From: Pseudomonadota bacterium
GTDB lineage: Bacteria; Desulfobacterota; Desulfobulbia; Desulfobulbales; Desulfocapsaceae
Length of the DNA stretch: 64,000 nucleotides
Direction of reading: 5' to 3'
NCBI GenBank assembly: GCA_018821985.1
Contig: JAHJKP010000032.1
Coordinates: 62,001-126,000 of the forward strand
Numbering within the stretch: position 1 is the first letter of the stretch; the number at the start of each line of letters is the position of its first letter. A model generated the notes under the pieces. That model was given only the letters and a program-made list of their open reading frames with translations, made no database searches and had not been told where the DNA came from. A program made the translations under genes and the position numbers. This document shows positions 24,752 to 34,046 of the stretch, in pieces.

Positions 24752-26245
24752 ATGACAACATTTATCCATACCGCAACGATCTTAATCGTTGAAGATGATC
24801 AATTTGTACGCCAGAGCATGGCCCTTTTTCTGGAGAAGTGCGGCTTTCATGTCCTGCAGGCCGCAAATGGCAGAGATGGTCTTGAGATCTTTATCCAGAA
24901 AGTTCCTGATCTCATTATCCTTGATCTGCAGATGCCCGAGATGAGTGGTCTTGAGCTCTTGGCGGCCATCAGAAATGATCTTGCTGTCATCCCGGCCATT
25001 GTGGTCTCTGGCACAGGAACCATGAACGTTGTCATAGAAACCCTGAGGTTTGGTGCCTGGGATTATTTGACCAAGCCCTTTGAGAGACTGGCTATCCTTG
25101 AACTTGCAGTGAACAAGGCCCTGGAAAAGGCCCGTCTGATCAAGGAGAACAGGCACTATCAGCTTCATCTAGAAGAAGAGGTCATCCAGAGGACAGCAGA
25201 ACTTCAGTTACGGGAACAAGAAGCTCAGCAGATTTTTGCCAGTGTCCACTTTGCCATCTGTTTTGTTGATACCGAGATGCGGGTTATACGGCTGAATCCA
25301 GCCATGGAAGCTCTGGTCGGATTCAAATCGGAGGAGGCCAGGGGGCATTATTGCTATGACTGCTGGGGGCAATATGCAGGGGATAAAATCAGGCAGGGGA
25401 GAGAGAAGATATGTGATACCTGTCAGGTTGCATCGACCTTGCGCAGTGGTGAAAAGTATTCGTATGAAAGAAAGATCGGAGATAAAATCGTTGAGATAAC
25501 CACCAATCCTGTCTGGGATATTAATGGCAAGATCATTGGAGCCATGGAGGTAGCGGATGATATTACCGAGAGGAAAAATAATGAGGTGATATTAGAACAG
25601 CACCGCCAGCAGTTACAGCGGCTTTCTTCACGCTTGATGGAGACGGAAGAAATTGAGCGCCGCCGTATTGCCAGTAAACTGCATGATCAAATAGGTCAGG
25701 AGCTTACCGCTCTGGGCCTTAACCTTCATATTATGGGGCAGAGTGTCCCGCCGGAGCAACGCAAGCGCATCGACGACTCCCTTGAGCTGATTGCTGCAAT
25801 GACGGGACAGGTTCGGGACATTATGGCGGATCTCAGGCCGCCGGTACTTGACGATTATGGCCTTGGTCCAGCCTTGCGTTGGTACGGTTCTGTTTTTTGC
25901 AAACGAACAGGGGTGGAGGTCATTGTTTATGCTGGGATTCCGCGTCTGCCGGCAAACCTTGAGATAGCCCTTTTTCGCATCATTCAGGAGGCATTGAACA
26001 ATGTAATCAAACATGCCCATGCAACCAAGGTGGAGGTCCATTGTTCCATGAATGACAATCAATTGTCTCTGGCAATAGAGGATAATGGCTGTGGTTTTCA
26101 GGGCATGGGCGAGGATGTATTGCCTGAATCGCAAACATGGGGGCTGCTTTCCATGCGGGAGAGAATTGAAACGTTTGGTGGCAAGCTGATCGTGGTGTCA
26201 AATCCGGGAAGCGGGACGGTCGTTACCGTTAAGGTGCAGATATGA
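24752..26245 (+). CDS. REC-PAS-HisKA_3 histidine kinase
   Basis: This soluble 497-residue kinase has an unusual order. The receiver domain comes first (about 8-125, Asp58 in ILDLQMPE), then a coiled coil, a PAS domain (about 160-280) and a NarL-type kinase core with HisKA_3 phospho-acceptor His311 in SKLHDQIGQELTALGLNL, and HATPase_c (NNVIKHA, DNGCGF). The PAS domain holds a cysteine cluster, HYCYDC...KICDTC, that could bind a metal or sense redox state. The next gene, a LuxR-type regulator, overlaps by ATGA and is the obvious partner. The N-terminal receiver suggests that another kinase gates this one. Confidence 0.92.
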   Translation: MTTFIHTATILIVEDDQFVRQSMALFLEKCGFHVLQAANGRDGLEIFIQKVPDLIILDLQMPEMSGLELLAAIRNDLAVIPAIVVSGTGTMNVVIETLRFGAWDYLTKPFERLAILELAVNKALEKARLIKENRHYQLHLEEEVIQRTAELQLREQEAQQIFASVHFAICFVDTEMRVIRLNPAMEALVGFKSEEARGHYCYDCWGQYAGDKIRQGREKICDTCQVASTLRSGEKYSYERKIGDKIVEITTNPVWDINGKIIGAMEVADDITERKNNEVILEQHRQQLQRLSSRLMETEEIERRRIASKLHDQIGQELTALGLNLHIMGQSVPPEQRKRIDDSLELIAAMTGQVRDIMADLRPPVLDDYGLGPALRWYGSVFCKRTGVEVIVYAGIPRLPANLEIALFRIIQEALNNVIKHAHATKVEVHCSMNDNQLSLAIEDNGCGFQGMGEDVLPESQTWGLLSMRERIETFGGKLIVVSNPGSGTVVTVKVQI

Positions 26246-26883
26246 GTGTGCGCCTGGCTTTGGTGGATGATCATGCCATAATCCGGGAAGGGCTTCGAGC
26301 TCTGCTCGAGCAGAAATCCTTTATTGAGGTCGTTGGTGAGGCGGCAACAGGCCGTGAATGTCTGGCCAAGATTGAAGAATGGCAGCCGGATGTAGTGATT
26401 ATGGATATCTCCATGCCCGACATCAATGGCATCGAGGCCACGCGGCTCATAAAAGAGCAGTGGCCACTGATCAAGGTTATTATCCTGTCGATGCACTCCA
26501 CCTCGGAATATCTCTACCGGGCCTTTGAGGCCGGCGCTTGTGGCTATGTGCTGAAAGATTCCGTTGGCGAGGAGCTTGTCAGTGCCATAAAGTCTGCCTT
26601 TTCCAACAAGCGTTATCTGAGCACGAGCCTACACGATGCCGATATTGAGAAGAAGATTCTGTCTGCTTGCACATTACCTCTTACTGGCTTGAGCAAGCGT
26701 GAACGGCAGGTGCTGCAGCTTGTGGTGGAGGGCAACACCAGCGCCTATATCGCTAAACAACTCGATCTTTCTCCCAAGACAGTGGAAACCTATAGAAGCC
26801 GGATCATGCAGAAGCTTGATCTGCGCGACATACCCTCCCTGGTGAAGTTTGCACTTCAGCACGGCCTGACCTCCCTTAAGTAA
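26242..26883 (+). CDS. NarL/FixJ-type response regulator
   Basis: This 213-residue DNA-binding regulator has a receiver domain (2-120) with phospho-acceptor Asp55 in IMDISMPD and conserved Lys in YVLKDS. The C-terminal LuxR-type HTH runs about 145-205: LSKRERQVLQLVVEG and SPKTVETYRSRIMQKL. It is translationally coupled to the HisKA_3 kinase. Phosphorylation should favour dimerisation and DNA binding. The next 288 bases to 27171 are AT-rich and show no gene. Confidence 0.95.
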   Translation: MSVRLALVDDHAIIREGLRALLEQKSFIEVVGEAATGRECLAKIEEWQPDVVIMDISMPDINGIEATRLIKEQWPLIKVIILSMHSTSEYLYRAFEAGACGYVLKDSVGEELVSAIKSAFSNKRYLSTSLHDADIEKKILSACTLPLTGLSKRERQVLQLVVEGNTSAYIAKQLDLSPKTVETYRSRIMQKLDLRDIPSLVKFALQHGLTSLK

Positions 26884-27171
26884 CTGTAATTGTAATTGAG
26901 CCGATAGTCGTTCATCACCTGACCAAGCTTTCCTCCCAAGTACAACGTTTAACTGATTGCAGTTGCGTGTTCTGTATTATTCTATTCTGGCCGCCAAACT
27001 TGTCAACAATTGCTAAAAAATTACTTTGTGATAAATCTGCCGACACAGAATGTGTGAGATTCTAATTATAACCACATGTCATGGTTTCCCGACAGACAAG
27101 GTCAACGATCTGTAATATTATTAAAAAATAAAAATGTTATTCCATTTTTCAATTAAGCTCTGGAGTTTAAA

Positions 27172-28716
27172 GTGATTATGGCTGAACAACTTTTTGCATC
27201 ATTTATTCTGGATCGAGACCAGGGACTTGAAATAGCCATTGACGCCGAGAGTGTCACCGAGGCGACACCCATCACCGGCAATATTCAACCATTGCCCGCT
27301 AGTGTCCCTTTCCTTGAGGGAATCATGCATCTTCGTGATTCAGTTATTCCGATAATCAACCTGAAAAAACGACTGGGACTGGGCGCAACCAAGTACGACC
27401 GGGATGCCAAGATTGCAGTAGTCATGCTCGCCAATCAGCGTTTCGGACTCCTCTTTGATGATATCAGAGAGGTTCTGCGAGTGGAGGAATCACTTATTCT
27501 TCCTGTTCAGGCAGCCCTGCAGTCCGCCGATTATATTATCTCCGACCTGATTACCCTGAAAAATGAACAACGTACTCTTGAAGTTCTTGATCTGAAAAAG
27601 CTTTTTTCTGATAACAGTCTGTTTGTCAGTCAGGCTGGCAGCTCCAAGATTCAGGCTGAGACCTCCCGGATTCGAACTTATTCCCGATATGTAATCTTTT
27701 CTGCAGATGGCCATGAATACGGGATTCCGGTTGAGAATTCCCGGGAAATTACCTTTCTTGCCGACATCGATACCGTGTTCAAAACTGGTTTTCTGGAAGG
27801 TGCCTTGCAATTGCGGGGTCATACCATTCCAGTTATGAGCGCCGGTGCCCTGCTTAATAGCGGTAAGGTTGTCGACAGCGAGAGTGAATTAAGCCGCATC
27901 CTGGTTATGTCCACGGATTCTATTATTTTTGGGATGATAATTGACGAGATACTTGAGATCCTCACAGTGGTCAATGAAGATATCTTCCCCATGCCGAAAA
28001 GGCTTGAGCAGTCCGTTGTCGGTATTTACGAGCCTGTTCCAGACCGGAATATCATGCTCCTTGACGTGGAAAATTTGATTGCTACTCAGAAGGAGCTGCT
28101 CAAATCCATGGCCCGAATCAATAGCGATGCCGAAGAGGATGAAAAGGCAGCGGTAGCCAAGGCAAGGCATCTGATCACAGAAAATTGTTATCTGATCTTT
28201 ACCATTGGTAAAAATTTTGCCATTGAACTCAAAAACGTACAGGAAATCATAGAGCGGAATATGCTCATGTCCATTCCAGCTGTAACGGGTTATGACTCCG
28301 CAGTTTTTAACTTGCGGGGTAAAATCATTCCTGTAATTAATCTTCGTCAATTCTATGGTTATCCCCAACAGGAAAATGAGGAAAATAACTTTAAACTCAT
28401 CATCTGCCGTGACGGTAAACAGGTTGTTGGACTGCAGGTGGATAGTATCGTTACTATTTATAAGCAGGAACAGTATTACCCAACACCATCATTAAACGCT
28501 CAGTTGCAATCGAAGAAAGACACTCTGGATCGTCTCATTGAATTTATTGGTGAAAAACAAATCACAGAACACGTCCTGGTTGTCAATACACATAACCTGA
28601 TCAACAATCACCTGCGACCGGATATATCATCCCCAAATCAAACCGTGAAAGACGAAGAGATTGATTTGGATGAAAAGTCATTTCATAAAACCGAACAAAA
28701 GGGGGCAAAATCATGA
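27172..28716 (+). CDS. Triple-CheW-domain coupling protein
   Basis: This 514-residue soluble protein consists of three successive CheW-like folds (about 3-150, 165-315 and 335-490). Each shows the pattern 'F.ID...V.E' then '[11 protein letters not shown]' ([47 protein letters not shown]). The last ~25 residues are a charged tail. CheW proteins bridge chemoreceptors and CheA, and the four-base overlap with the next gene, a soluble receptor, makes that its likely partner. No cheA is in the window. The GTG start at 27172 is six bases after GGAG; an ATG two codons later is possible. A single protein with three CheW folds could scaffold a differently shaped array; this is inference. Confidence 0.9.
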   Translation: MIMAEQLFASFILDRDQGLEIAIDAESVTEATPITGNIQPLPASVPFLEGIMHLRDSVIPIINLKKRLGLGATKYDRDAKIAVVMLANQRFGLLFDDIREVLRVEESLILPVQAALQSADYIISDLITLKNEQRTLEVLDLKKLFSDNSLFVSQAGSSKIQAETSRIRTYSRYVIFSADGHEYGIPVENSREITFLADIDTVFKTGFLEGALQLRGHTIPVMSAGALLNSGKVVDSESELSRILVMSTDSIIFGMIIDEILEILTVVNEDIFPMPKRLEQSVVGIYEPVPDRNIMLLDVENLIATQKELLKSMARINSDAEEDEKAAVAKARHLITENCYLIFTIGKNFAIELKNVQEIIERNMLMSIPAVTGYDSAVFNLRGKIIPVINLRQFYGYPQQENEENNFKLIICRDGKQVVGLQVDSIVTIYKQEQYYPTPSLNAQLQSKKDTLDRLIEFIGEKQITEHVLVVNTHNLINNHLRPDISSPNQTVKDEEIDLDEKSFHKTEQKGAKS

Positions 28717-31700
28717 CCATCAGTGTTTCATCAAAAAACCCGGCAACAATCGAAGATTCCTCTTTTTCCTTGTTGACGGAACCCAGCTATCTTGTCAATA
28801 ACGATATGGTTATCATCTGGGCCAATGAGGGCTTTCTTAAAGAGTTTAATCTTAAAGCGAGCCAGATTGACGGGAAATTAACTTGCGAAGAGAGCTGTCC
28901 TTCACAGCTCTGCGGAACCAAAGACTGTCCAGTAAATAAGGCAAAGCGGCTGAAAAAGATGGCCGAGGGTGATGAGCTGTATACCAATAATGGGAAAGTC
29001 TCCTGGTACCATTCCAAAGCAACTCCAATGGCGGAAAAAGGTGGAACGCTGGTCACCATGCGTGACATCACGTCGACCAAAGAACTCCAGGCCAGGTTGC
29101 GTCAGATGGAGACCGATCTCAATGTCATTCCTACTCCCATCATGGAGATCGACGACAAGTTTACCATTACCTTCATGAACCCGGCAGGGGCAGCTGTGGT
29201 TGGAAAAACTCCGGACGAAGTCATGGGCAAGAAGTGTTACGACCTCTTCAAGACCCCCCATTGCAAGACAGAAAAGTGCGCCTGTGCAAGGGCCATGAAG
29301 ACCGACTCGGTGGTCACCGAACAGACCATTGCCCGGCCTGCTGACGGGGTGCTCATTCCCATTAGATATACCGGTGCTCCCATTAAGGATGCCAAAGGGA
29401 ATATCAAGGGAGCGCTGGAATATATCCTTGATATCACCGAAGAGGTGAAGCAGAAACAGGCATCGGATGAGAAGATCAACAATCTCAACACCATTCCCAC
29501 CCCAATTCTGGCCATTGATACCGATTTTACCATCACCTTCATGAATCCGGCAGGGGCAGCTGTGGCAGGGATGACCCCGGACGAGGTAGTGGGCAAGAAG
29601 TGTTACGACCTCTTCAAAACCCCCCATTGCAAGACGGAAAAGTGTGCCTGTGCCAGGGCAATGAAAACTGACTCGGTGGTTACCGAACAGACCATTGCCC
29701 GGCCTGCTGAAGGGGTGATTATCCCCATCAAGTACACCGGATCTCCCATCAAGGATGCCAAAGGCAATATCAAGGGAGCGCTGGAATATATCCTCGATAT
29801 CACCGATGAGGCGAAGCAGAAACAGGTGTCGGATGAGAAGATCAACAACCTCAATACCATTCCCACCCCGATTCTGGCCATTGACACCGAATTTACCATC
29901 ACCTTCATGAATCCGGCAGGGGCGGCTGTGGCCGGGATGACCCCGGATGAAGTAGTGGGCAAGAAGTGTTACGATCTCTTCAAGACTCCCCATTGCAAGA
30001 CGGAGAAGTGCGCCTGCGCCAGGGCCATGAAAACTGACTCGGTGGTCACCGAGCAGACCATTGCCCGTCCTGCTGAAGGGGTGATCATCCCCATCAGATA
30101 CACCGGATCTCCCATCAAGGATGCCAAGGGAAATATCAAGGGAGCCCTCGAATACATTCTTGATGTCACCGAAGAGGCGAAGCAGAAACAGGCATCTGAT
30201 GAGAAGATCAACAACCTTAATGTCATCCCTACGCCTATCATATCTATTGATACTGATTTCAACATTACCTTCATGAACCCGGCAGGGGCAGGGGTTGTTG
30301 GCCTCACCCCGGACGAGGCCATTGGTAAAAAATGCTACGATCTCTTCAAGACAGCCCATTGCCGCACAGAAAAATGTGCCGTAGGACGGGCAATGCGTGA
30401 AGACAGAGTCGTCAGCGAAGAGACTATTGCCAGACCCCAGGATGGGATGATCATCCCCATAAAGTACACCGGGGCTCCGATCAAGGATGCCAAGGGGAAT
30501 ATCAAAGGGGCGCTGGAATTTGTCCTCGATATTACGGTAGAGGCGAAACAAAAGCAGGAGGCCAAGGAGAAAATTGAGAACCTCAATGCCATCCCAACGC
30601 CTATCATGTCCGTTGATACTGAGTTCAACGTTACCTTCATGAACCCGGCAGGGGCAGGGGTTGTTGGCCTCACCCCGGACGAGGCCATTGGTAAAAAATG
30701 CTACGATCTCTTCAAAACAGCCCATTGCCGCACAGAAAAATGTGCCGTAGGACGGGCAATGCGTGAAGACAGAGTCGTCAGTGAAGAGACTATTGCCAGA
30801 CCCCAGGATGGGATGATCATCCCCATAAAGTATACCGGGGCTCCGATCAAGGATGCCAAGGGAAATATCAAAGGGGCGCTGGAATTTGTCCTCGATATCA
30901 CTGCCGAGGCCAGACAGCGGCAGGAGGCCAATGAGAAGATTGAAAACCTCAATGTCATCCCCAATCCCATTTATGCCGTGGACCTGAACCACACTGTGAC
31001 CTATATCAACCCTGCCGGTGCCGCTATGGCCGGGATGACCGTTGAGGAGGCCCTGGGGAAAAAGTGCTGGGACCTTTTCGGCACCGACCGTTGCAAAACC
31101 GAAAATTGCGGCATCCAGCGAGCCATCCGCGGCAACACCACGATCTCGGAACAGACCACCGCCCACATTAAGGGCAAGGTGATCCCGGTCAAGGTGACCA
31201 GTGTCTCCATTAAAGATGCCAAGGGGAATATAAAGGGTGGTTTGGAGTACATGGTGGACGTGACCTCGGAAGCAGCCGTGGGGCGGTTGATCAATGAGGC
31301 CTCATCAGAGGTTGAATCTCTGGTTTCCGACTCTCTGCTAAAAATGAGCGAGGCCAATCACTCCATTGAAACCATGAACCAGCTCATTGATCGGGAGGTC
31401 AATCTGCTGAGTGAGGCATCCTTCACGGTCGACGGTATGCTCAACTTTGCCAGGGAGATGGTGGAACTCACCACTCAATCCAGTGCGTTGGCATCCGGCG
31501 TTGCCGGAGATGCGGAGCAGGGGAAGAAGGCAGGAGCCGACGCCAGCAAAAAGATGCTGGCCATCAATGAATCCATAGGCAGCTCGAATCAGATGGTTGC
31601 CAACTTGGTAAGCCAGCTTGAGAAAATCGGCGGATTTGTCGATATCATTAAGGAGATTGCCTCCCAGACCAATCTTCTGGCCTTCAATGCCGCCATTGAA

Positions 31701-32156
31701 GCGGCTCGGGCAGGAGATGCCGGCCGGGGCTTTGCCGTGGTTGCCGATGAGGTTCGTAAACTTGCGGAAAAATCATCCAAATCAGCAGTGGATATTGCCA
31801 ATATCGTGAAAAAGGTGGAGTCCGAGTCCAAAGAGACCATTGTTGCCATGAAGGACGGCATGAAGATGCTGGGAGACGGCAGTGAAGTCATCAAGACAGC
31901 CCTTGATTCCATGGAAAAAATATCTACTGGCATTGTCACTATCTCCAGTTCTGTTGATGCACTGGACAAGAAGGCGGATATCCTCAGTGAAAATGGACAG
32001 GCCGTCAAGGTGCAACTCGGCAGTGTGGTCAGCTCCTCCCATGAAAATTTGGAATCTACCAAGGCTGTCAATTTCTCTATTGATGGTACCATCGAGGCAC
32101 TGAATAGGCTTAAGGCCTCCAGTACCGAGCTGAATAAGGCAGTCAGCGAAATGTGA
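28713..32156 (+). CDS. Soluble methyl-accepting chemotaxis protein with seven PAS-like domains
   Basis: This is a 1147-residue cytoplasmic receptor with no membrane helix and no HAMP domain. Residues about 15-130 form a divergent PAS with CEESC...LCGTKDC. Then come six homologous PAS units of 122 residues each (137-258, 259-380, 381-502, 503-624, 625-746, 747 to about 865). They share [30 protein letters not shown] and [13 protein letters not shown]. The signalling domain (about 880-1147) has the conserved hairpin tip [20 protein letters not shown] near residue 992. The conserved Cys trio in each PAS unit suggests a cofactor or redox sensor. It overlaps the triple-CheW gene by ATGA. Length is roughly double a usual receptor because of the tandem PAS expansion. 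Confidence 0.93.
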   Translation: MTISVSSKNPATIEDSSFSLLTEPSYLVNNDMVIIWANEGFLKEFNLKASQIDGKLTCEESCPSQLCGTKDCPVNKAKRLKKMAEGDELYTNNGKVSWYHSKATPMAEKGGTLVTMRDITSTKELQARLRQMETDLNVIPTPIMEIDDKFTITFMNPAGAAVVGKTPDEVMGKKCYDLFKTPHCKTEKCACARAMKTDSVVTEQTIARPADGVLIPIRYTGAPIKDAKGNIKGALEYILDITEEVKQKQASDEKINNLNTIPTPILAIDTDFTITFMNPAGAAVAGMTPDEVVGKKCYDLFKTPHCKTEKCACARAMKTDSVVTEQTIARPAEGVIIPIKYTGSPIKDAKGNIKGALEYILDITDEAKQKQVSDEKINNLNTIPTPILAIDTEFTITFMNPAGAAVAGMTPDEVVGKKCYDLFKTPHCKTEKCACARAMKTDSVVTEQTIARPAEGVIIPIRYTGSPIKDAKGNIKGALEYILDVTEEAKQKQASDEKINNLNVIPTPIISIDTDFNITFMNPAGAGVVGLTPDEAIGKKCYDLFKTAHCRTEKCAVGRAMREDRVVSEETIARPQDGMIIPIKYTGAPIKDAKGNIKGALEFVLDITVEAKQKQEAKEKIENLNAIPTPIMSVDTEFNVTFMNPAGAGVVGLTPDEAIGKKCYDLFKTAHCRTEKCAVGRAMREDRVVSEETIARPQDGMIIPIKYTGAPIKDAKGNIKGALEFVLDITAEARQRQEANEKIENLNVIPNPIYAVDLNHTVTYINPAGAAMAGMTVEEALGKKCWDLFGTDRCKTENCGIQRAIRGNTTISEQTTAHIKGKVIPVKVTSVSIKDAKGNIKGGLEYMVDVTSEAAVGRLINEASSEVESLVSDSLLKMSEANHSIETMNQLIDREVNLLSEASFTVDGMLNFAREMVELTTQSSALASGVAGDAEQGKKAGADASKKMLAINESIGSSNQMVANLVSQLEKIGGFVDIIKEIASQTNLLAFNAAIEAARAGDAGRGFAVVADEVRKLAEKSSKSAVDIANIVKKVESESKETIVAMKDGMKMLGDGSEVIKTALDSMEKISTGIVTISSSVDALDKKADILSENGQAVKVQLGSVVSSSHENLESTKAVNFSIDGTIEALNRLKASSTELNKAVSEM
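29121..31274 (+). repeat. Six tandem 366-bp coding repeats (PAS units)
   Basis: The repeat period is exactly 366 bp: units begin at 29121, 29487, 29853, 30219, 30585 and 30951. Units 4 and 5 are nearly base-identical over ~240 bp, with only scattered changes. Units 1-3 resemble each other more than units 4-5, and unit 6 is the most diverged. This implies stepwise duplication with recent unit copying or gene conversion. Confidence 0.95.
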
Positions 32157-32268
32157 ACTGTCGTGTAAAGATAACTATAAAATTTGAATGTCGTAATCGG
32201 CATGTGGAGAAAGTTGTGGCGCCTGACCTCTTTGCCGGGTTTGGCGCCGCAACCAATTTTGAGAAAAT

Positions 32269-32835
32269 ATGAGTCTTTATGGTGACAGGCTGTTTACCAG
32301 CAGGCTGGTTTTGAGAAAAATCCAGGAAATTGATATTCCCCTTGTTGTCGCTTGGAGCCAATCTGAAACGGCCTGTGGTGCATATCTGAGTCCTGGAAAA
32401 CACGATGGGGAGCAGATGCGTCAGCAGATCCATTCCGGTGTATTCTGGAGTGACAGGGAAAAAATGTTTCTGGTGGAGTTAAAAGAAGATGGGCATCCCA
32501 TCGGTACGGCCCATTACTGGCACTCCCCAGGAAGACAAAACACCGTCTCCATGGCCCTGAAAGTGGCCATCCCCGATGAACGGGGTAAGGGGTATGGTAC
32601 TGAGATTCAGAAATTCCTCATTATGTATATCTTTGAACAGCTTCCGGTGGAGGCAGTTGAGATGCATACAGATATCAATAATTTAGCCCAGCAGCGCTGT
32701 CTGCGAAAACTTGGTTTTGAGCTCATTGAATCGCTGGTCTATGACGATCAACAGAAAAAGAGGACAGGACATCTCTGCCGACTGACCGCCGAGCAATACC
32801 ACTCACATTCCATCTATCAATTTCATTATGAATAG
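32269..32835 (+). CDS. GNAT-family N-acetyltransferase (RimJ/RimL-like)
   Basis: This 188-residue acetyltransferase opens with LFTSRLVLRKIQEID, typical of the RimJ/RimL/SpeG-type branch. The acetyl-CoA loop is AIPDERGKGYGTEIQ, and NNLAQQRCLRKLGFELIE is the usual beta-bulge block. The substrate is not evident. Its stop overlaps by eight bases the start of a deacetylase gene, so the two are translationally coupled and may act on the same acetylated molecule in opposite directions. This pairing is the main functional hint. Confidence 0.88.
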   Translation: MSLYGDRLFTSRLVLRKIQEIDIPLVVAWSQSETACGAYLSPGKHDGEQMRQQIHSGVFWSDREKMFLVELKEDGHPIGTAHYWHSPGRQNTVSMALKVAIPDERGKGYGTEIQKFLIMYIFEQLPVEAVEMHTDINNLAQQRCLRKLGFELIESLVYDDQQKKRTGHLCRLTAEQYHSHSIYQFHYE

Positions 32836-33856
32836 GCTCGGTCTGGTTTTTGACAGCAGGTATCTGCACCATGCGATTAGCAATCCCTCGCCGGAAAATC
32901 CTGACAGGTTGCGCAGTCTCTATCTGCACCTGCAGCAGGAAAAATACAACAAGAATACACGTCATATCTCGCCGCGGGAGGTAACCAGTGCTGAAATCTG
33001 TATGGTGCACTCATCGTTCTATGTGGAACAACTCCGCGAACATGCCGTAAAGGCTGATCCCTTCTCATACGACCGTGACACCTACCTGATGGACGACTCT
33101 CTTCCTACGGCCCGGCTGGCCGCAGGCGGCTGCCTTGCCCTGGCGGACCGGATCATGGCGGGAGAGATTGATTACGGTTTTTCGCTTATTCGCCCACCCG
33201 GTCATCATGCCTCCGCAGGGAGAGGGATGGGTTTTTGTATTTTTAACAATGTGGCGATTACCGCTGAATATCTCCGCCGTCAATATGGTCTGCGTCGCAT
33301 TCTCATTCTCGATTTTGATGTCCATCATGCCAATGGCACACAGGAAATATTTTATGACAGCAATGAGGTTTTGCTCCTCTCCATCCATCAGAAGGGAATT
33401 TTCCCCTTTACCGGTGACTCAGATGAGATAGGGATCGAGGGGGGAGCTGGATATACGGTAAACATCCCTGTCCATTCCCAGTTTGGTGACAGTGAATATA
33501 CCTACCTCCTCGGTCATTTACTTCAGGGTCTGGTAGAGCAATACCTGCCGCAGTTTATCCTGGTTTCCGCCGGTTATGATGGCCACAGGGATGATTCGAT
33601 CAGCGGCACACTCCTGAGCACTCAGTGGTTTGCCACGGTGACCCACCTCCTTCGGCGGCACGCCTTCGAGAGCTGCAACAACCGTCTGCTCTACGTACTG
33701 GAGGGAGGGTATAATTCTGCAGCCTTAGAGAAGTCAGTGTTAGCTACCATTGATGCTATGCTCGTTAAAAATTTTGAAAGGCCCGGCATCCTGTCTGTTC
33801 CACGAGCCGAGAAGCTTCTTGTTGATCATCCCTTACGACAATATTGGACCATTTGA
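32828..33856 (+). CDS. Histone-deacetylase-family zinc amidohydrolase
   Basis: This 342-residue arginase/deacetylase-fold enzyme has the full active-site set: RPPGHHA (His-His dyad), GFCIFNNVAI, the zinc ligands in LDFDVHHANGTQ, VSAGYDGHRDD and LEGGYN. Bacterial relatives (AcuC, acetylpolyamine amidohydrolase, HDAH) deacetylate polyamines, proteins or other amides. It begins inside the end of a GNAT gene. The final ~13 residues (DHPLRQYWTI region) are also found, as a tail without the enzyme, 4.5 kb downstream, just before an intact YkgJ-family gene. This shows that the locus has been rearranged. Confidence 0.92.
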   Translation: MNRLGLVFDSRYLHHAISNPSPENPDRLRSLYLHLQQEKYNKNTRHISPREVTSAEICMVHSSFYVEQLREHAVKADPFSYDRDTYLMDDSLPTARLAAGGCLALADRIMAGEIDYGFSLIRPPGHHASAGRGMGFCIFNNVAITAEYLRRQYGLRRILILDFDVHHANGTQEIFYDSNEVLLLSIHQKGIFPFTGDSDEIGIEGGAGYTVNIPVHSQFGDSEYTYLLGHLLQGLVEQYLPQFILVSAGYDGHRDDSISGTLLSTQWFATVTHLLRRHAFESCNNRLLYVLEGGYNSAALEKSVLATIDAMLVKNFERPGILSVPRAEKLLVDHPLRQYWTI

Positions 33857-33965
33857 TATCTTGCTTATTTGCAATAAGGCCTGAACGATCATGGACATAC
33901 CCAACCTTAACGATTCCATACTTAAAAGCATCCTGCATGAATGTCGTCAATGCGGCACCTTTTGC
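33824..33965 (+). repeat. Direct repeat copy A (deacetylase tail to YkgJ-family start)
   Basis: These 142 bp align without net gaps to 38341-38482. They include the deacetylase C-terminal codons and stop, then the first 25 codons of a YkgJ-type gene. The last 26 bases before the CGT(F/C)C codons (CATGAATGTCGTCAATGCGG onward) are identical; other parts differ at scattered positions. Confidence 0.85.
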
Positions 33966-34040
33966 ATACAGTATGAAAAAATTGGGTTTCAGCCCAGCTT
34001 CGCTAAAAAGCAAATTCTTATTTTTTATCGATCATTCTGA
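33891..34040 (+). pseudogene. Truncated YkgJ-family gene copy
   Basis: This 49-codon frame, MDIPNLNDSILKSILHECRQ followed by CGTFC, matches the start of the intact gene at 38408 (MNISNLDNATLKTILHECRQ, CGTCC). After this it diverges into an unrelated tail and stops seven bases before the large hybrid kinase gene. The CC pair of the family motif is broken to FC and all later cysteines are missing, so it cannot be functional as a YkgJ protein. It is best read as the left-hand remnant of a gene split or copied when the kinase was inserted. Confidence 0.8.
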
Positions 34041-34046
34041 GGCTCT

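Noticed and set aside
28902-31166. 754-codon open frame on the minus strand inside the chemoreceptor gene
   Set aside because: It is antisense to the PAS repeats and repeats only because they do; no RBS or protein family, and the plus-strand frame has clear domains.
29121-31274. Possible CRISPR or other non-coding repeat array
   Set aside because: The 366-bp units are in frame, carry no spacers and encode PAS domains.
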